Shown: piece after piece, positions 8,501-14,694 of the stretch
How positions within the stretch are numbered: position 1 is the stretch's first letter
How the letters are laid out: the number at the start of each line of letters is the position of its first letter
Assembly: GCA_000437275.1 (NCBI GenBank)
Contig: FR899724.1
Location: 1 to 15,778 of the forward strand
DNA: 15,778 bases
Direction: 5' to 3'
Source: Clostridium sp. CAG:411
GTDB lineage: Bacteria; Bacillota; Clostridia; Lachnospirales; Lachnospiraceae
Made by a program: the position numbers and the translations under genes
The notes under the pieces: model-generated
The model's database searches: none
Told to the model about the DNA's origin: nothing
The model's input: the letters and a program-made list of their open reading frames with translations, nothing else

Positions 8501-9666
8501 TCTGTAATCCTTCTTAGTAAATAATCCATTAAATTATTTCTACTCTCTTTATCAATTGCAATATTTCGCATTGCATGTTCCTTATTTTGCAAATGTGGTA
8601 ATAATCGAATGTTCTTTGCAAGTTCTTCCTGTTCCTGTGTACCAAAAAAATAAAGCTTTACATCTGAAGAAAACTGTCTTGTACATATGTCCATAAGCAT
8701 TCGCTTGAACATATAATCTCTACTATCCTTCTTACCAACAATTCCAACTGCACTACATTCTAATAACGAAAATGCTAATGGCACATTTTTTATATATTTA
8801 TATGCTGTCTGCAATTGGGAAGGAATTTTTTCTAATACATCCGTAACCTCCAATTTTTCTGTCATCCGATATTCCAATTGTCTCTTTGCTGGTAGAACTG
8901 CATTTCCTACACAAACATATAAAAAATCTTCATCCCCTGGTCTACGATCAAATAATTCGGATGAAAACGAACATACAAGTTCATATTCCTGATTAGCTGA
9001 ATAATATAATTGTTCCAAATCTTCTTTTTCTTTTTTTCGTGCCTCAATAATTTTCTGTTTTAAATCCGTTATATAACGCTCATAGCTTTCTCTTCTATTT
9101 TTGATTGCCTTATTATATTTTCCTTGTCCTTGCATATACGATATAAAACTTGTCATAATACCTATACTCATAGAACAAACTGTAAAAATTATATATATAT
9201 TATTAGACTTTGTGAAACTCCGCACAACAATAGTTATTACCAACATTACCATTATGGGTAATAAAGATAGCAAAATGCTATTTGTACTTTTCTGTGGTTT
9301 TGGGGACGGATTTTTTATTATTATTTTTTCCTGTGACAAAACGGTTTTTATCCTTGTATTTCGAATAAATTCCGGATAACTATTATTGTTTTCATTTTTT
9401 AGCTTTAAACTATCATATTTTTCCTTAGAAACAACTCTAAATATACTTCCAGAATATACGCCACACTCATTTAACGTTTTATCTTCATCAATATATGTAT
9501 TGGTCTCCTCACAATATAATACATTCTTTCCTTCATTATAAATTCCCAGATGATACGTCAAATCAATAACCTTCAAAATTTGTTTTGACACTACATCACC
9601 ACTTGTTTCAATATCAATCTGTTTGCATTGTTGATTTTCAATCGTAAATTTTATATTTTCATTCAT
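5512..9666 (-). CDS. essC: Type VII secretion motor ATPase EssC (FtsK/SpoIIIE family)
   Basis: 1384 residues: the membrane-bound motor that binds WXG100/LXG substrates and drives export. Residues 1-82 look ubiquitin-like, ending DKTLNECGVYSGSIFRV, the usual end of YukD/EsaB folds. Two membrane helices lie at about 131-150 and 157-178, then a coiled-coil linker. ATPase 1 is intact: Walker A GTTGSGKS (562-569), LLIDFKGGGM (591-600) and Walker B VIIVDEFAE (668-676). ATPase 2 keeps Walker A GASQMGKT (889-896) but has IILIIDNF (988-995), with Asn where the catalytic Glu is expected. ATPase 3 is degenerate (VGGTEEKRK, no GKT). The canonical staphylococcal protein is about 1480 residues with two N-terminal FHA domains, for which there is no room here. 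The start lies 5 nt after the PASTA gene stop, with GAGGAG inside that gene's end, so the two are co-translated. Confidence 0.95.
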   Translation of the reverse strand: MNENIKFTIENQQCKQIDIETSGDVVSKQILKVIDLTYHLGIYNEGKNVLYCEETNTYIDEDKTLNECGVYSGSIFRVVSKEKYDSLKLKNENNNSYPEFIRNTRIKTVLSQEKIIIKNPSPKPQKSTNSILLSLLPIMVMLVITIVVRSFTKSNNIYIIFTVCSMSIGIMTSFISYMQGQGKYNKAIKNRRESYERYITDLKQKIIEARKKEKEDLEQLYYSANQEYELVCSFSSELFDRRPGDEDFLYVCVGNAVLPAKRQLEYRMTEKLEVTDVLEKIPSQLQTAYKYIKNVPLAFSLLECSAVGIVGKKDSRDYMFKRMLMDICTRQFSSDVKLYFFGTQEQEELAKNIRLLPHLQNKEHAMRNIAIDKESRNNLMDYLLRRITEKEIEKVNVPIDVIFVYDEGEIKQHPIAKYIDCGKDVGVCFIFFQENMEVLPQGCDKIIEVTEEQGTLWDSRNKEERQSFYYEKISDEIIKEIAEKLAPVYAKEVNLNNLIPNKVTLYEMLGIRKIEEYPVLSYWKNLQVSDGLSVSLGWGTKNKDVCLDIHEKAHGPHGLVAGTTGSGKSELLQSYIISMALKYSPSVVGFLLIDFKGGGMANQFQKLPHLLGTITNIDEYAVERSLKSIKAEVLKRQQIFSKNGVNKIDDYIQKRMENEHMDVIPHLVIIVDEFAELKAQQPEFMNELISIARIGRSLGVHLILATQKPAGQVSEQIWSNSTFKLCLKVQSASDSKEVLKTPLAAEIKETGRCYLQVGNNEIFELFQSAYSGEKIRENSVIEQNYSIYELGVSGEHIPIYEQKSGEENIKMCSQLEAAVNYLNKLVEENNIEVAPSICLPELKEMIYMESDTRVSETVAIDIGIMDEPEKQQQVRKTVLLGEVNTIILGASQMGKTTFLMTIIKGIVQQYTVREVQFYILDFASMFLKNFEQLPHCGGVVCTNEDEKVKNLFKMLFNEIEYRKDKLQRAGVSSLSAYKKAGYEDLPNIILIIDNFTALAEWYLQEDDILLQLCRDGLSVGISIVMTNGQTSGLNFKYLANFDEKISLYCVNEAEYSNLFGKSKLWLPKIPGRCLVEQNDEITQCQIYQPFKGNMEIERKDNILEFVETIAKKEKERAKQIPQVPEKLTLNYLQQQFKARKSEYEIYLGMDYQSVYPVALDLCKVGTIPLVGGTEEKRKEIVVSICNQLEQVNDGVEIVVLDNILQSFRCLEQFASVKEYIIEENEMASYIRNLEHRLEKRYMAYAEERSNLSKEPLLVTIVGGSEEIDYISGERNLSKLYQTITGKYGMLKVCFIFADVPNRPIPYSAGEVYKSIKEKSGFIALENINNINITEVPISVAKRFRKKLGQDDGYYITKDGVVKLKTIIDENILKSSIVNENSVTV

Positions 9667-9671
9667 TTTGC

Positions 9672-10334
9672 TTACTCCTCTATTACAAAGAAATCATCAT
9701 CCTCTTTTTCCTGCTTCTTCTTTTTCTTCACAGAAGGTTTCTTTGTTTTCACAGGAGCTTTTGTTTCTGTTGGATGCTTTGTAACATTTGTTTCTGTTTT
9801 ACTTTCTTCATTAGTCATAGTCTTACTCTTTAAATCAAAATTTTCTTTTACTGTTTTTTCTTTTCTTTTATTTTCCTTTTTTCCCTTGCTAACGACTATT
9901 ACAATTTTTGTTCCATTTTCTACTTTTTTTCCCTTTTCAATGCTCTGTTTACATACTTTTCCCTTTTCAATTTTTGTATCATAACTATATTTAACCTTTA
10001 CTTTAAGTCCAAGTTCTTTCAATACTACCTTGGCATCCTCTTTTTCCATGCCAAATACAGAAACCACCTTTATTTTTTGCTTTTTTTGATTACTATGCAC
10101 ATCTGGTGTCGCAGTTGTGTCCGTAACAGTTGTATCCTTTTTTACGTTATTCTTTTTATCACTGTTTGGTTTCATAACTAGAAAATAAACTAATCCCAAA
10201 ATAATTACAAAAAATGTAATTATCCCAATTGTTCCAAGAATCCCTTTCCATTTTACATTACTCTTTTCAGAAAATTCTAAAATTACATCCTCTTCTTCAT
10301 ACTGTTTAGCTGGAATAATCTTTTCCTTATCCAT
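9672..10334 (-). CDS. Single-pass membrane protein with one PASTA domain, T7SS-linked
   Basis: 220 residues. An acidic cytoplasmic N-terminus (1-28) lacks any kinase domain, followed by one membrane helix (about 31-54), a Lys/Thr linker, one PASTA domain (about 87-150: VVSVFGMEKEDAKVVLKELG, then QSIEKGKKVENGTKIVIVVS) and a long Lys/Thr/Glu tail with an acidic end (EDDDFFVIEE). PASTA domains normally form the outer part of Ser/Thr kinases such as PrkC and bind muropeptides or peptidoglycan. Here the module stands alone and is coupled to essC (5-nt gap). Its topology (short cytosolic segment, one helix, outer domain) resembles EssB without its pseudokinase, so it may dock the machine to the cell wall (inference). 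AAGGTGA lies 5 nt before the ATG. A weak TTGGGC-18-TAATAT pair lies upstream, overlapping the serA terminator. Confidence 0.75.
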   Translation of the reverse strand: MDKEKIIPAKQYEEEDVILEFSEKSNVKWKGILGTIGIITFFVIILGLVYFLVMKPNSDKKNNVKKDTTVTDTTATPDVHSNQKKQKIKVVSVFGMEKEDAKVVLKELGLKVKVKYSYDTKIEKGKVCKQSIEKGKKVENGTKIVIVVSKGKKENKRKEKTVKENFDLKSKTMTNEESKTETNVTKHPTETKAPVKTKKPSVKKKKKQEKEDDDFFVIEE

Positions 10335-10416
10335 CTTTTCACCTTCTTTATCAACTATGTAAACACACTTTTCCTATTTTTAGTTACCATAAACAAAATA
10401 TTATTATTAACTAGAA

Positions 10417-10448
10417 AGAAAGCCCAAGCTACTACGCCCGGACTCTCT
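10417..10448 (-). terminator. Terminator after serA
   Basis: On the minus strand AGAGAGTCC (10448-10440) pairs with GGGCTTTCT (10425-10417), nine pairs with two wobbles and a 14-nt loop, followed by a T-rich tract (TTCTAGTT). It lies 26 nt past the serA stop and ends the serC-serA operon before the PASTA/essC unit. Confidence 0.6.
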
Positions 10449-10473
10449 TCTATCTCTATCTGCTTTTCCTTCT

Positions 10474-11634
10474 TTATTTTACAACACGTACCTTAAGTAC
10501 ACCGTCAATTGCATTTAACTTTTCTACAATTGCATCAGAAGCTGCTGAAGCATCAATAATAGAGTAAGCAAAATCGCCTCTTGATTTGTTTACAAAGTTG
10601 TCAATATTGATACCGTCTGCAGAATATGCTGCTGTAAATTGTGTCAACATATTTGGTACATTTTTATGGCAAATAGCAACACGAGAAGCACTCTCACAAA
10701 CACCAGCATCGCATGCAGGGTAGTTTACAGAATTTTTGATGTTACCATTTTCAAAGAAGTCACGTAATTCATTGACTGCCATAACCGCACAGTTGTCTTC
10801 TGACTCTGCTGTAGATGCTCCAAGGTGAGGGAATGCAACTACATTCTTTGCATTTGCAATCTTTGCTGTTGGAATATCTGTGATATATTTTGCAACTTTT
10901 CCGCTTTCCAATGCTGCTACCATATCATCATCATTTACTAATACGTCTCTTGCAAAGTTCAATACGATTGCTCCATCCTTCATCATAGCGATCGTGTCTT
11001 TGTTAATCATGCCCTTTGTGCTATCAAGTGCTGGTACATGAACAGTAATATAATCACACTCTTTGTATACTTCCTCGTTTGTCTTTACTACTTTTACATT
11101 TCTAGAAAGCTGTAATGCATGCTGTACAGAAAGGAATGGATCGCATCCGATTACTTCCATACCTAAATGTGTTGCTACGTTTGCAACTAATACACCGATT
11201 GCTCCAAGACCGATTACACCAAGCTTTTTACCCTGGATTTCTTTTCCTGCAAATGCCTTCTTTGCTTTTTCCATATCTTTACCAATGTTGGCATTGTCCT
11301 TGTTTTCGTCAACCCAGTTCATTCCGCCCTTGATGTCACGAGAAGCAAGCATAAGACCTGCAACAACTAACTCTTTTACACCATTTGCATTTGCACCTGG
11401 TGTATTAAATACTACAATACCTTTTTCTGCACATTTATCCAAAGGAATGTTGTTTACACCTGCTCCTGCTCTTGCTACTGCTGCTAAATTGTCAGAAAGT
11501 TCTAAATCATGCATGGCTGCACTTCTTACTAATACAGCGTTTGCTTCTGCAAAATCTTCTGTCTTTTCGTAGTTATCTGTTAATAAATCTAAACCGCAAG
11601 CTGCGATTGGATTTAAGCAATTTACTTTAATCAT
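10474..11634 (-). CDS. serA: D-3-phosphoglycerate dehydrogenase (short, ACT-domain type)
   Basis: 386 residues from the ATG at 11634, with GAAAGGA about 9 nt upstream; an ATG seven codons earlier lies in the ribosome-binding region and was rejected. The enzyme oxidises 3-phosphoglycerate to 3-phosphohydroxypyruvate with NAD, the first step of serine synthesis, in the cytoplasm. Visible features are a substrate-domain start (NCLNPIAACG), Rossmann motif GLGAIG (142-147) with an acidic residue after the next strand (D165), catalytic Arg229 (NFARDVLVND) and His270 (PHLGAST), and a C-terminal ACT domain (about 317-386) that usually gives serine feedback. Short clostridial enzymes of this type lack the extra domain of longer forms. 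The usual catalytic Glu region reads DIPTAKIANAK with no Glu at the expected place (see findings). It is the last gene of the operon started by serC. Confidence 0.95.
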   Translation of the reverse strand: MIKVNCLNPIAACGLDLLTDNYEKTEDFAEANAVLVRSAAMHDLELSDNLAAVARAGAGVNNIPLDKCAEKGIVVFNTPGANANGVKELVVAGLMLASRDIKGGMNWVDENKDNANIGKDMEKAKKAFAGKEIQGKKLGVIGLGAIGVLVANVATHLGMEVIGCDPFLSVQHALQLSRNVKVVKTNEEVYKECDYITVHVPALDSTKGMINKDTIAMMKDGAIVLNFARDVLVNDDDMVAALESGKVAKYITDIPTAKIANAKNVVAFPHLGASTAESEDNCAVMAVNELRDFFENGNIKNSVNYPACDAGVCESASRVAICHKNVPNMLTQFTAAYSADGINIDNFVNKSRGDFAYSIIDASAASDAIVEKLNAIDGVLKVRVVK

Positions 11635-11682
11635 TTTTCTTTTTCCTTTCTTCAATTGTCTAGAATAAAAGAGTAATAATAT

Positions 11683-12210
11683 TTACCATTCCTCTTTTAC
11701 TGTTTTTATATCCGCATTCTTGGGAATATCCTTTCCTGAAATTTCATCTATTATTAGATTTCCTGTAGCCAATGCATTTTTGGTTTCTTTTAGCTCCTGA
11801 CTACCATGCGTTCCCTTAAATGTCACATAAAAATATTCGTCTTTTCCCTGATTTGGTTCCAACATAAAAACGACTTTATCTTTCGTTTTCTTATCATAAG
11901 CAGGGATTACATCTTCCTTCACCAAATTGTCATCTTCCTTTGCCATATTAGCACGCAAATAAAAATACTTTGTTTCCTCTGTGTTATTCATAATAGACAA
12001 CAAATATGTAATTTCAATTGTATTGTCCTTCTTAATCTCATACTGCACTAATGTACTATCCTTTTCAAGATATTCCAAATCCTGTTTTTCATATTTCGTT
12101 TCCGCTGGACTTGCCTTCTGATTTACATTATTATTTGCTTTTGAACTACATCCACATAAAAGTAAAGCAACAATAAGAAATATGCTTTTAATTATATTTC
12201 TATTTCTCAT
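11683..12210 (-). CDS. Lipoprotein of unknown function
   Basis: 175 residues with a signal peptide (MRNRNIIKSIFLIVALLLCG) and a lipobox LCGC placing the lipidated cysteine at residue 21, so the mature protein sits on the outer face of the membrane. After a short Asn/Lys-rich spacer comes one domain of about 130 residues with alternating strands (TIEITYLLSIMNN, YFYLRANMAKED, DKVVFMLEPNQGKDEYFYVT), suggesting a beta-sandwich. I recognise no family and no catalytic motif. AGGAGG lies 8 nt before the ATG, and the upstream gene stops 18 nt earlier, so it belongs to the serC-serA operon. With the preceding secreted protein it may form an envelope pair unrelated to serine synthesis (inference). Confidence 0.75.
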   Translation of the reverse strand: MRNRNIIKSIFLIVALLLCGCSSKANNNVNQKASPAETKYEKQDLEYLEKDSTLVQYEIKKDNTIEITYLLSIMNNTEETKYFYLRANMAKEDDNLVKEDVIPAYDKKTKDKVVFMLEPNQGKDEYFYVTFKGTHGSQELKETKNALATGNLIIDEISGKDIPKNADIKTVKEEW

Positions 12211-12228
12211 AGTATTTTCCTCCTACTA

Positions 12229-12624
12229 TTATCTAAATGGCCATGAACTTTTTTTCCCATCTCTTGTTTTTAAAACATTAGTCTTCCACTTTACTTTTAC
12301 AATATAATCTGTTGGCAAATCGCCTGCTAATGTTTGAGCCAATTTTGCTTTCATTTTGTCTGTTGGATATGCATAATTAGGATCAATTATATCGTTCCAT
12401 ACAAATGATAATTTTCCGCCAACATTCCCATATTTGTCCTTACTTAATTTTCCTGAAATAACGAAGTTTCCAACTTCAGGACGTGAATTATGTAAATATT
12501 GTGTTCCAATAATTTGCTCACCATTAGCCATTGTACCCATAAATTTAAGATTAATTTTTCTTTTTTTCCCTTTAGGGATTTTTTTTATTTCTTTTTCTAA
12601 TTTTGCCTTAATTTGAGCCTTCAA
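12229..12624 (-). CDS. Downstream half of a secreted protein split by a -1 frameshift
   Basis: A 131-codon frame that can open only at a TTG (12624) with no ribosome binding site, directly overlapping the stop of the preceding secreted-protein gene. Its very basic beginning (LKAQIKAKLEKEIKKIPKGKK) continues naturally from that gene's end. The rest reads as a beta-rich domain (IGTQYLHNSRPEVGNFVISG, KLSFVWNDIIDPNYAYPTDK, DYIVKVKW) ending WPFR. I do not recognise the family, though FxWNDxIDPNxxY looks like a conserved core. Without its own signal peptide, the domain makes most sense as the C-terminal part of a roughly 240-residue exported protein made by frameshifting at the A-tracts (12625-12639), or as the product of an indel mutation or sequencing error there. 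An internal ATG (codon 29) is possible but has no good ribosome binding site. Confidence 0.55.
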   Translation of the reverse strand: MKAQIKAKLEKEIKKIPKGKKRKINLKFMGTMANGEQIIGTQYLHNSRPEVGNFVISGKLSKDKYGNVGGKLSFVWNDIIDPNYAYPTDKMKAKLAQTLAGDLPTDYIVKVKWKTNVLKTRDGKKSSWPFR

Positions 12625-12953
12625 TTTTTTTCTTTTTTTAAGTAATTTCCCCAGTTATTAATACTAACAATCGGATATTCCTTTTCAACTCCATCTATTT
12701 TAACAATTTTAGTTGGAAGATCTCGCCTACTACTAACCCCATACAAATACATATATAATAAATATCGACCCTGTTTATCACTCTTTACATCAGATAAATT
12801 TTCCCTTAAATATTTTGTAAAATCATCTATATTTTCAATCGATATTCTTGAATCTGCTGAAACGATTAAATTATTTTCTAATACACTCGTAGTAACTATA
12901 GCAACTAGCACTAAACATATAACACTCTTTTTTAAACTTTTCATTTTTTTCAT
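12621..12953 (-). CDS. Secreted protein, upstream half (signal peptide), frame ends in an A-tract
   Basis: 110 residues beginning with a clear Sec signal peptide (KKSVICLVLVAIVTTSVL, likely cut after VSA near residue 33). The mature part is helical then extended (IDDFTKYLRENLSDV, GRYLLYMYLYGVSSRRDL, VEKEYPIVSINNWGNYL) and stops right after Lys-Lys-Glu-Lys-Asn encoded by two runs of seven A. GGGAG lies 9 nt before the ATG, 15 nt after the serC stop, so it is co-transcribed with serC. The unknown family, the abrupt end in homopolymers and the well-formed -1 frame behind it suggest that this is the front half of a longer protein. If real on its own, it is a small secreted peptide of about 77 residues. 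Confidence 0.65.
   Translation of the reverse strand: MKKMKSLKKSVICLVLVAIVTTSVLENNLIVSADSRISIENIDDFTKYLRENLSDVKSDKQGRYLLYMYLYGVSSRRDLPTKIVKIDGVEKEYPIVSINNWGNYLKKEKN
12625..12640 (-). promoter_or_regulatory. Double slippery heptamer, candidate -1 frameshift site
   Basis: On the minus strand the zero frame reads TTA AAA AAA GAA AAA AAT TGA. Both A-tracts fit X XXY YYZ in the right phase (A AAA AAA, then A AAA AAT), and the second abuts the TGA stop. Slipping back one base there joins exactly the frame that opens the next coding region. No downstream stem or upstream Shine-Dalgarno stimulator was identified. Confidence 0.45.
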
Positions 12954-12968
12954 ACACTTATTCTCCCT

Positions 12969-14051
12969 TTAAGCATTTTCTGCTTCGAACTTCTTCATAA
13001 ATTCTACAAGCTTTTCTACACCTTCCTTAGGCATAGCGTTGTAGATGCTGGCTCTCATACCACCAACGGTTCTGTGTCCCTTTAAGTTTTCAAGTCCTGC
13101 TGCCTTTGCTTCTGCAACAAATTTAGCATCTAAATCTTTATCACCTGTTACAAATGGAACATTCATAAGAGAACGGTCTTCCTTACGTACAGTACCCTTA
13201 AATAGTTTACTCTGATCTAAATAATCATAAAGGATTTTTGCTTTCTCTTCATTTCTCTGCTTCATTACTTCTAAGCCGCCCATCTTTTTCAGCCACTTAA
13301 ATACTTTTCCACAGATATAAATTCCATAGCAAGGAGGTGTATTATAAAGAGAATCTGCGTCTGCCTGTGTTTTATATTTAAGCATAGTTGGTGTTCCTTC
13401 TAATACATCATCTGTGATTAAATCTTCACGAATGATTGCAATTACAACACCTGCTGGTCCAACGTTCTTCTGAACACCACCATAAATAACTCCGTACTTT
13501 GTAACATCTACTGGTTCTGATAAAAAGCAAGAAGATACATCAGCAACTAAAGTCTTACCCTTTGTATTTGGTAATGTTTTATACTTTGTACCATAAATTG
13601 TATTATTTTCACATATGTATACATAATCTGCATCCTCGCTAATTGGAAGATCACTACAATCTGGGATATACGAGTATGTCTTATCCTCGGAAGAAGCAAT
13701 TGCATTTACTTTACCATATTTCTGAGCTTCCTGATATGCTTTCTTCGCCCATTGTCCTGTGATAATGTAATCTGCTACTTTGTTCTTCATAAGGTTCATT
13801 GGAATAGCTGCAAACTGCTGCGATGCTCCACCCTGTAAGAACAATACTTTGTAGTTGTCTGGAATGTGCATTAAGTCTCTAATATCCTGTTCTGCTTCTT
13901 TGATGATATCATCAAATGCTTTGGATCTGTGACTCATTTCCATTACGGACATACCAGTACCCTTGTAATCTAACATCTCGTCTGCTGCTTCTTTCAATAC
14001 TTCTTCTGGCAATACTGCCGGACCTGCTGAAAAGTTATAAACTCTTCCCAT
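12969..14051 (-). CDS. serC: Phosphoserine aminotransferase
   Basis: 360 residues, normal for the family, from the ATG at 14051 with AGGAGG 7 nt upstream; an ATG-led extension of 20 codons was rejected because it runs through this ribosome binding site and the leader RNA. The PLP enzyme transfers the amino group of glutamate to 3-phosphohydroxypyruvate, the second step of serine synthesis, and can also serve vitamin B6 synthesis. Diagnostic motifs are YNFSAGPAVLPEEVL (5-19), HRS (41-43, phosphate binding), QGGASQQF (73-80), Asp171 (VADVSS) for the pyridine nitrogen, PLP-binding Lys195 in GGVQKNVGPAG, and HRTVGGMRASIYNA (326-339). First gene of the serC-serA operon and preceded by a long structured leader with a strong promoter. 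Confidence 0.97.
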   Translation of the reverse strand: MGRVYNFSAGPAVLPEEVLKEAADEMLDYKGTGMSVMEMSHRSKAFDDIIKEAEQDIRDLMHIPDNYKVLFLQGGASQQFAAIPMNLMKNKVADYIITGQWAKKAYQEAQKYGKVNAIASSEDKTYSYIPDCSDLPISEDADYVYICENNTIYGTKYKTLPNTKGKTLVADVSSCFLSEPVDVTKYGVIYGGVQKNVGPAGVVIAIIREDLITDDVLEGTPTMLKYKTQADADSLYNTPPCYGIYICGKVFKWLKKMGGLEVMKQRNEEKAKILYDYLDQSKLFKGTVRKEDRSLMNVPFVTGDKDLDAKFVAEAKAAGLENLKGHRTVGGMRASIYNAMPKEGVEKLVEFMKKFEAENA

Positions 14052-14075
14052 GTTGAATCCTCCTTTATTCTTTTG

Positions 14076-14107
14076 ATCGTCTATGCTGACATGAGGCAAT
14101 AGACAAT
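14076..14107 (-). promoter_or_regulatory. Leader hairpin directly before the serC ribosome binding site
   Basis: On the minus strand ATTGTCTAT (14107-14099) pairs with ATAGACGAT (14084-14076) with one wobble, extended by GC/GC across a bulged T and closed by a 9-nt loop. It ends about 17 nt before AGGAGG and has no T-tract, so it is not a terminator; it may be part of the leader fold or an mRNA-stability element. Confidence 0.4.
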
Positions 14108-14159
14108 CCACTTTTTATTTCTCGCAGTCTTATGAACTGTGATTTTCTTTTTATGTACC

Positions 14160-14366
14160 TTTTCTATCTTTTGCAAAGCGGACACTCACAATCTGCTTTA
14201 CTACTTGCTCATGAACGCCGGCTGTTTACGAAACTTGTCAGAAGGGGGTAAATCCTATTCTAACACAGTCATCACCTTATCCACCACTTACGTCTCTACG
14301 GCTTAGCGATGGCAAATACTTACCGATGTTCAAATTAAACAGATACTTTCCTATTAAATAAATACC
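14160..14366 (-). ncRNA. Structured RNA before serC (raiA-motif-like or leader RNA)
   Basis: About 200 nt, clearly richer in G and C than its surroundings, begins right after a strong promoter. Helices visible on the minus strand are GGTAA/TTGCC with loop GTAT (14324-14311), CCATC/GGTGG (near 14312-14281), GTTAGAA (14264-14258) with TTCTGAC (14243-14237), and GTAAAGC (14201-14195) with GCTTTGC (14179-14173). The loop sequence ATTTACC (14253-14247) can pair with GGTAAGT (14324-14318), a possible pseudoknot. There is no T-box signature, no tRNA and no start codon with a coding frame. My leading guess from memory is a raiA-motif RNA, a conserved RNA of about 200 nt in clostridia. A serC regulatory leader is the alternative. 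No clear terminator separates it from serC. Confidence 0.55.
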
Positions 14367-14372
14367 ACTCCC

Positions 14373-14401
14373 ATTATAAAACTTAGTTAAATTTTCGTCA
14401 A
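14373..14401 (-). promoter_or_regulatory. Strong sigma-A promoter for the structured RNA and serC
   Basis: On the minus strand TTGACG (14401-14396), a 17-nt spacer and a perfect TATAAT (14378-14373) match the vegetative consensus at 11 of 12 positions. The predicted start is near 14366-14365, about 315 nt before the serC start codon, leaving a long untranslated leader. Confidence 0.8.
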
Positions 14402-14562
14402 TCTCTATTTTCTTCTTCCTAATTTTTTCTCTTTTATTTTCTTCTTTTTAAAAATTTGTAACTATTCAGAGAGTGCGCCTATGTATACATAAATTATACA
14501 GTTACGCTTACAGATAAGGTACACTTTACATAATATAGGCATAGCCGATAATGGCATCCTTA

Positions 14563-14608
14563 GGATTTTTGTTACATTATAAGAATTGTTATAACGTAAC
14601 AAAAATCC
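14563..14608. repeat. 46-nt inverted repeat (20-pair stem with one mismatch)
   Basis: GGATTTTTGTTAC (14563-14575) and GTAACAAAAATCC (14596-14608) are perfect complements. TTATAA on each side continues the stem after one A/C mismatch, leaving a GAATTG loop. It abuts the terminator hairpin and shares its T-tract, and may serve as a second, bidirectional terminator or 3'-end stabiliser. Confidence 0.7.
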
Positions 14609-14626
14609 GAGGTCCTTCCGGACCTC
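14602..14626 (-). terminator. Terminator of the starch-binding protein gene
   Basis: On the minus strand GAGGTCC, tetraloop GGAA, then GGACCTC (14626-14609) form a perfect 7-bp stem, followed by GGATTTTTG. It lies about 68 nt past the stop codon of the starch-binding gene, a typical rho-independent terminator. Confidence 0.8.
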
Positions 14627-14694
14627 AGACTTTCATTCAAGTAATATTAATCTATACACAACCACTCTTTCTTATTCCCTATTCACCTGTAATC

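Larger units (their letters stand above)
14112..14694. other. Gene-free 580-bp region with a promoter, structured RNA and hairpins
   Basis: No protein-coding gene is visible. From low to high coordinates it holds the probable structured RNA (about 14160-14366), its promoter (14373-14401), an AT-rich spacer with a lone TATAAT-like box (14493-14498, minus), a 46-nt inverted repeat (14563-14608) and the terminator of the starch-binding gene (14602-14626). Confidence 0.7.

Noticed and set aside
9628..9984. Plus-strand Phe/Ser-rich frame opposite the PASTA gene
   Set aside because: It is the complement of the Lys/Glu-rich tail of the PASTA protein, a common artefact.
11063..11572. Long plus-strand frame inside serA
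   Set aside because: It is antisense to a clear serA coding region, has no ribosome binding site and its composition mirrors the real gene.
14052..14111. N-terminal extension of SerC by 20 codons
   Set aside because: The extension runs through the AGGAGG site and has no family support; SerC begins MGRVYNFSAGP.
14052..14366. T-box or known serine riboswitch before serC
   Set aside because: No AGGGTGGNACCGCG-type antiterminator sequence and no terminator with T-tract ahead of serC.
14493..14498. Perfect TATAAT on the minus strand, upstream of the structured RNA
   Set aside because: No acceptable -35 box at 16-18 nt; the promoter at 14373-14401 is far better and closer to the RNA.
14563..14608. 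Insertion-sequence end or attachment site
   Set aside because: No transposase, direct repeat or integrase nearby; the inverted repeat is better explained as a transcript-end structure.
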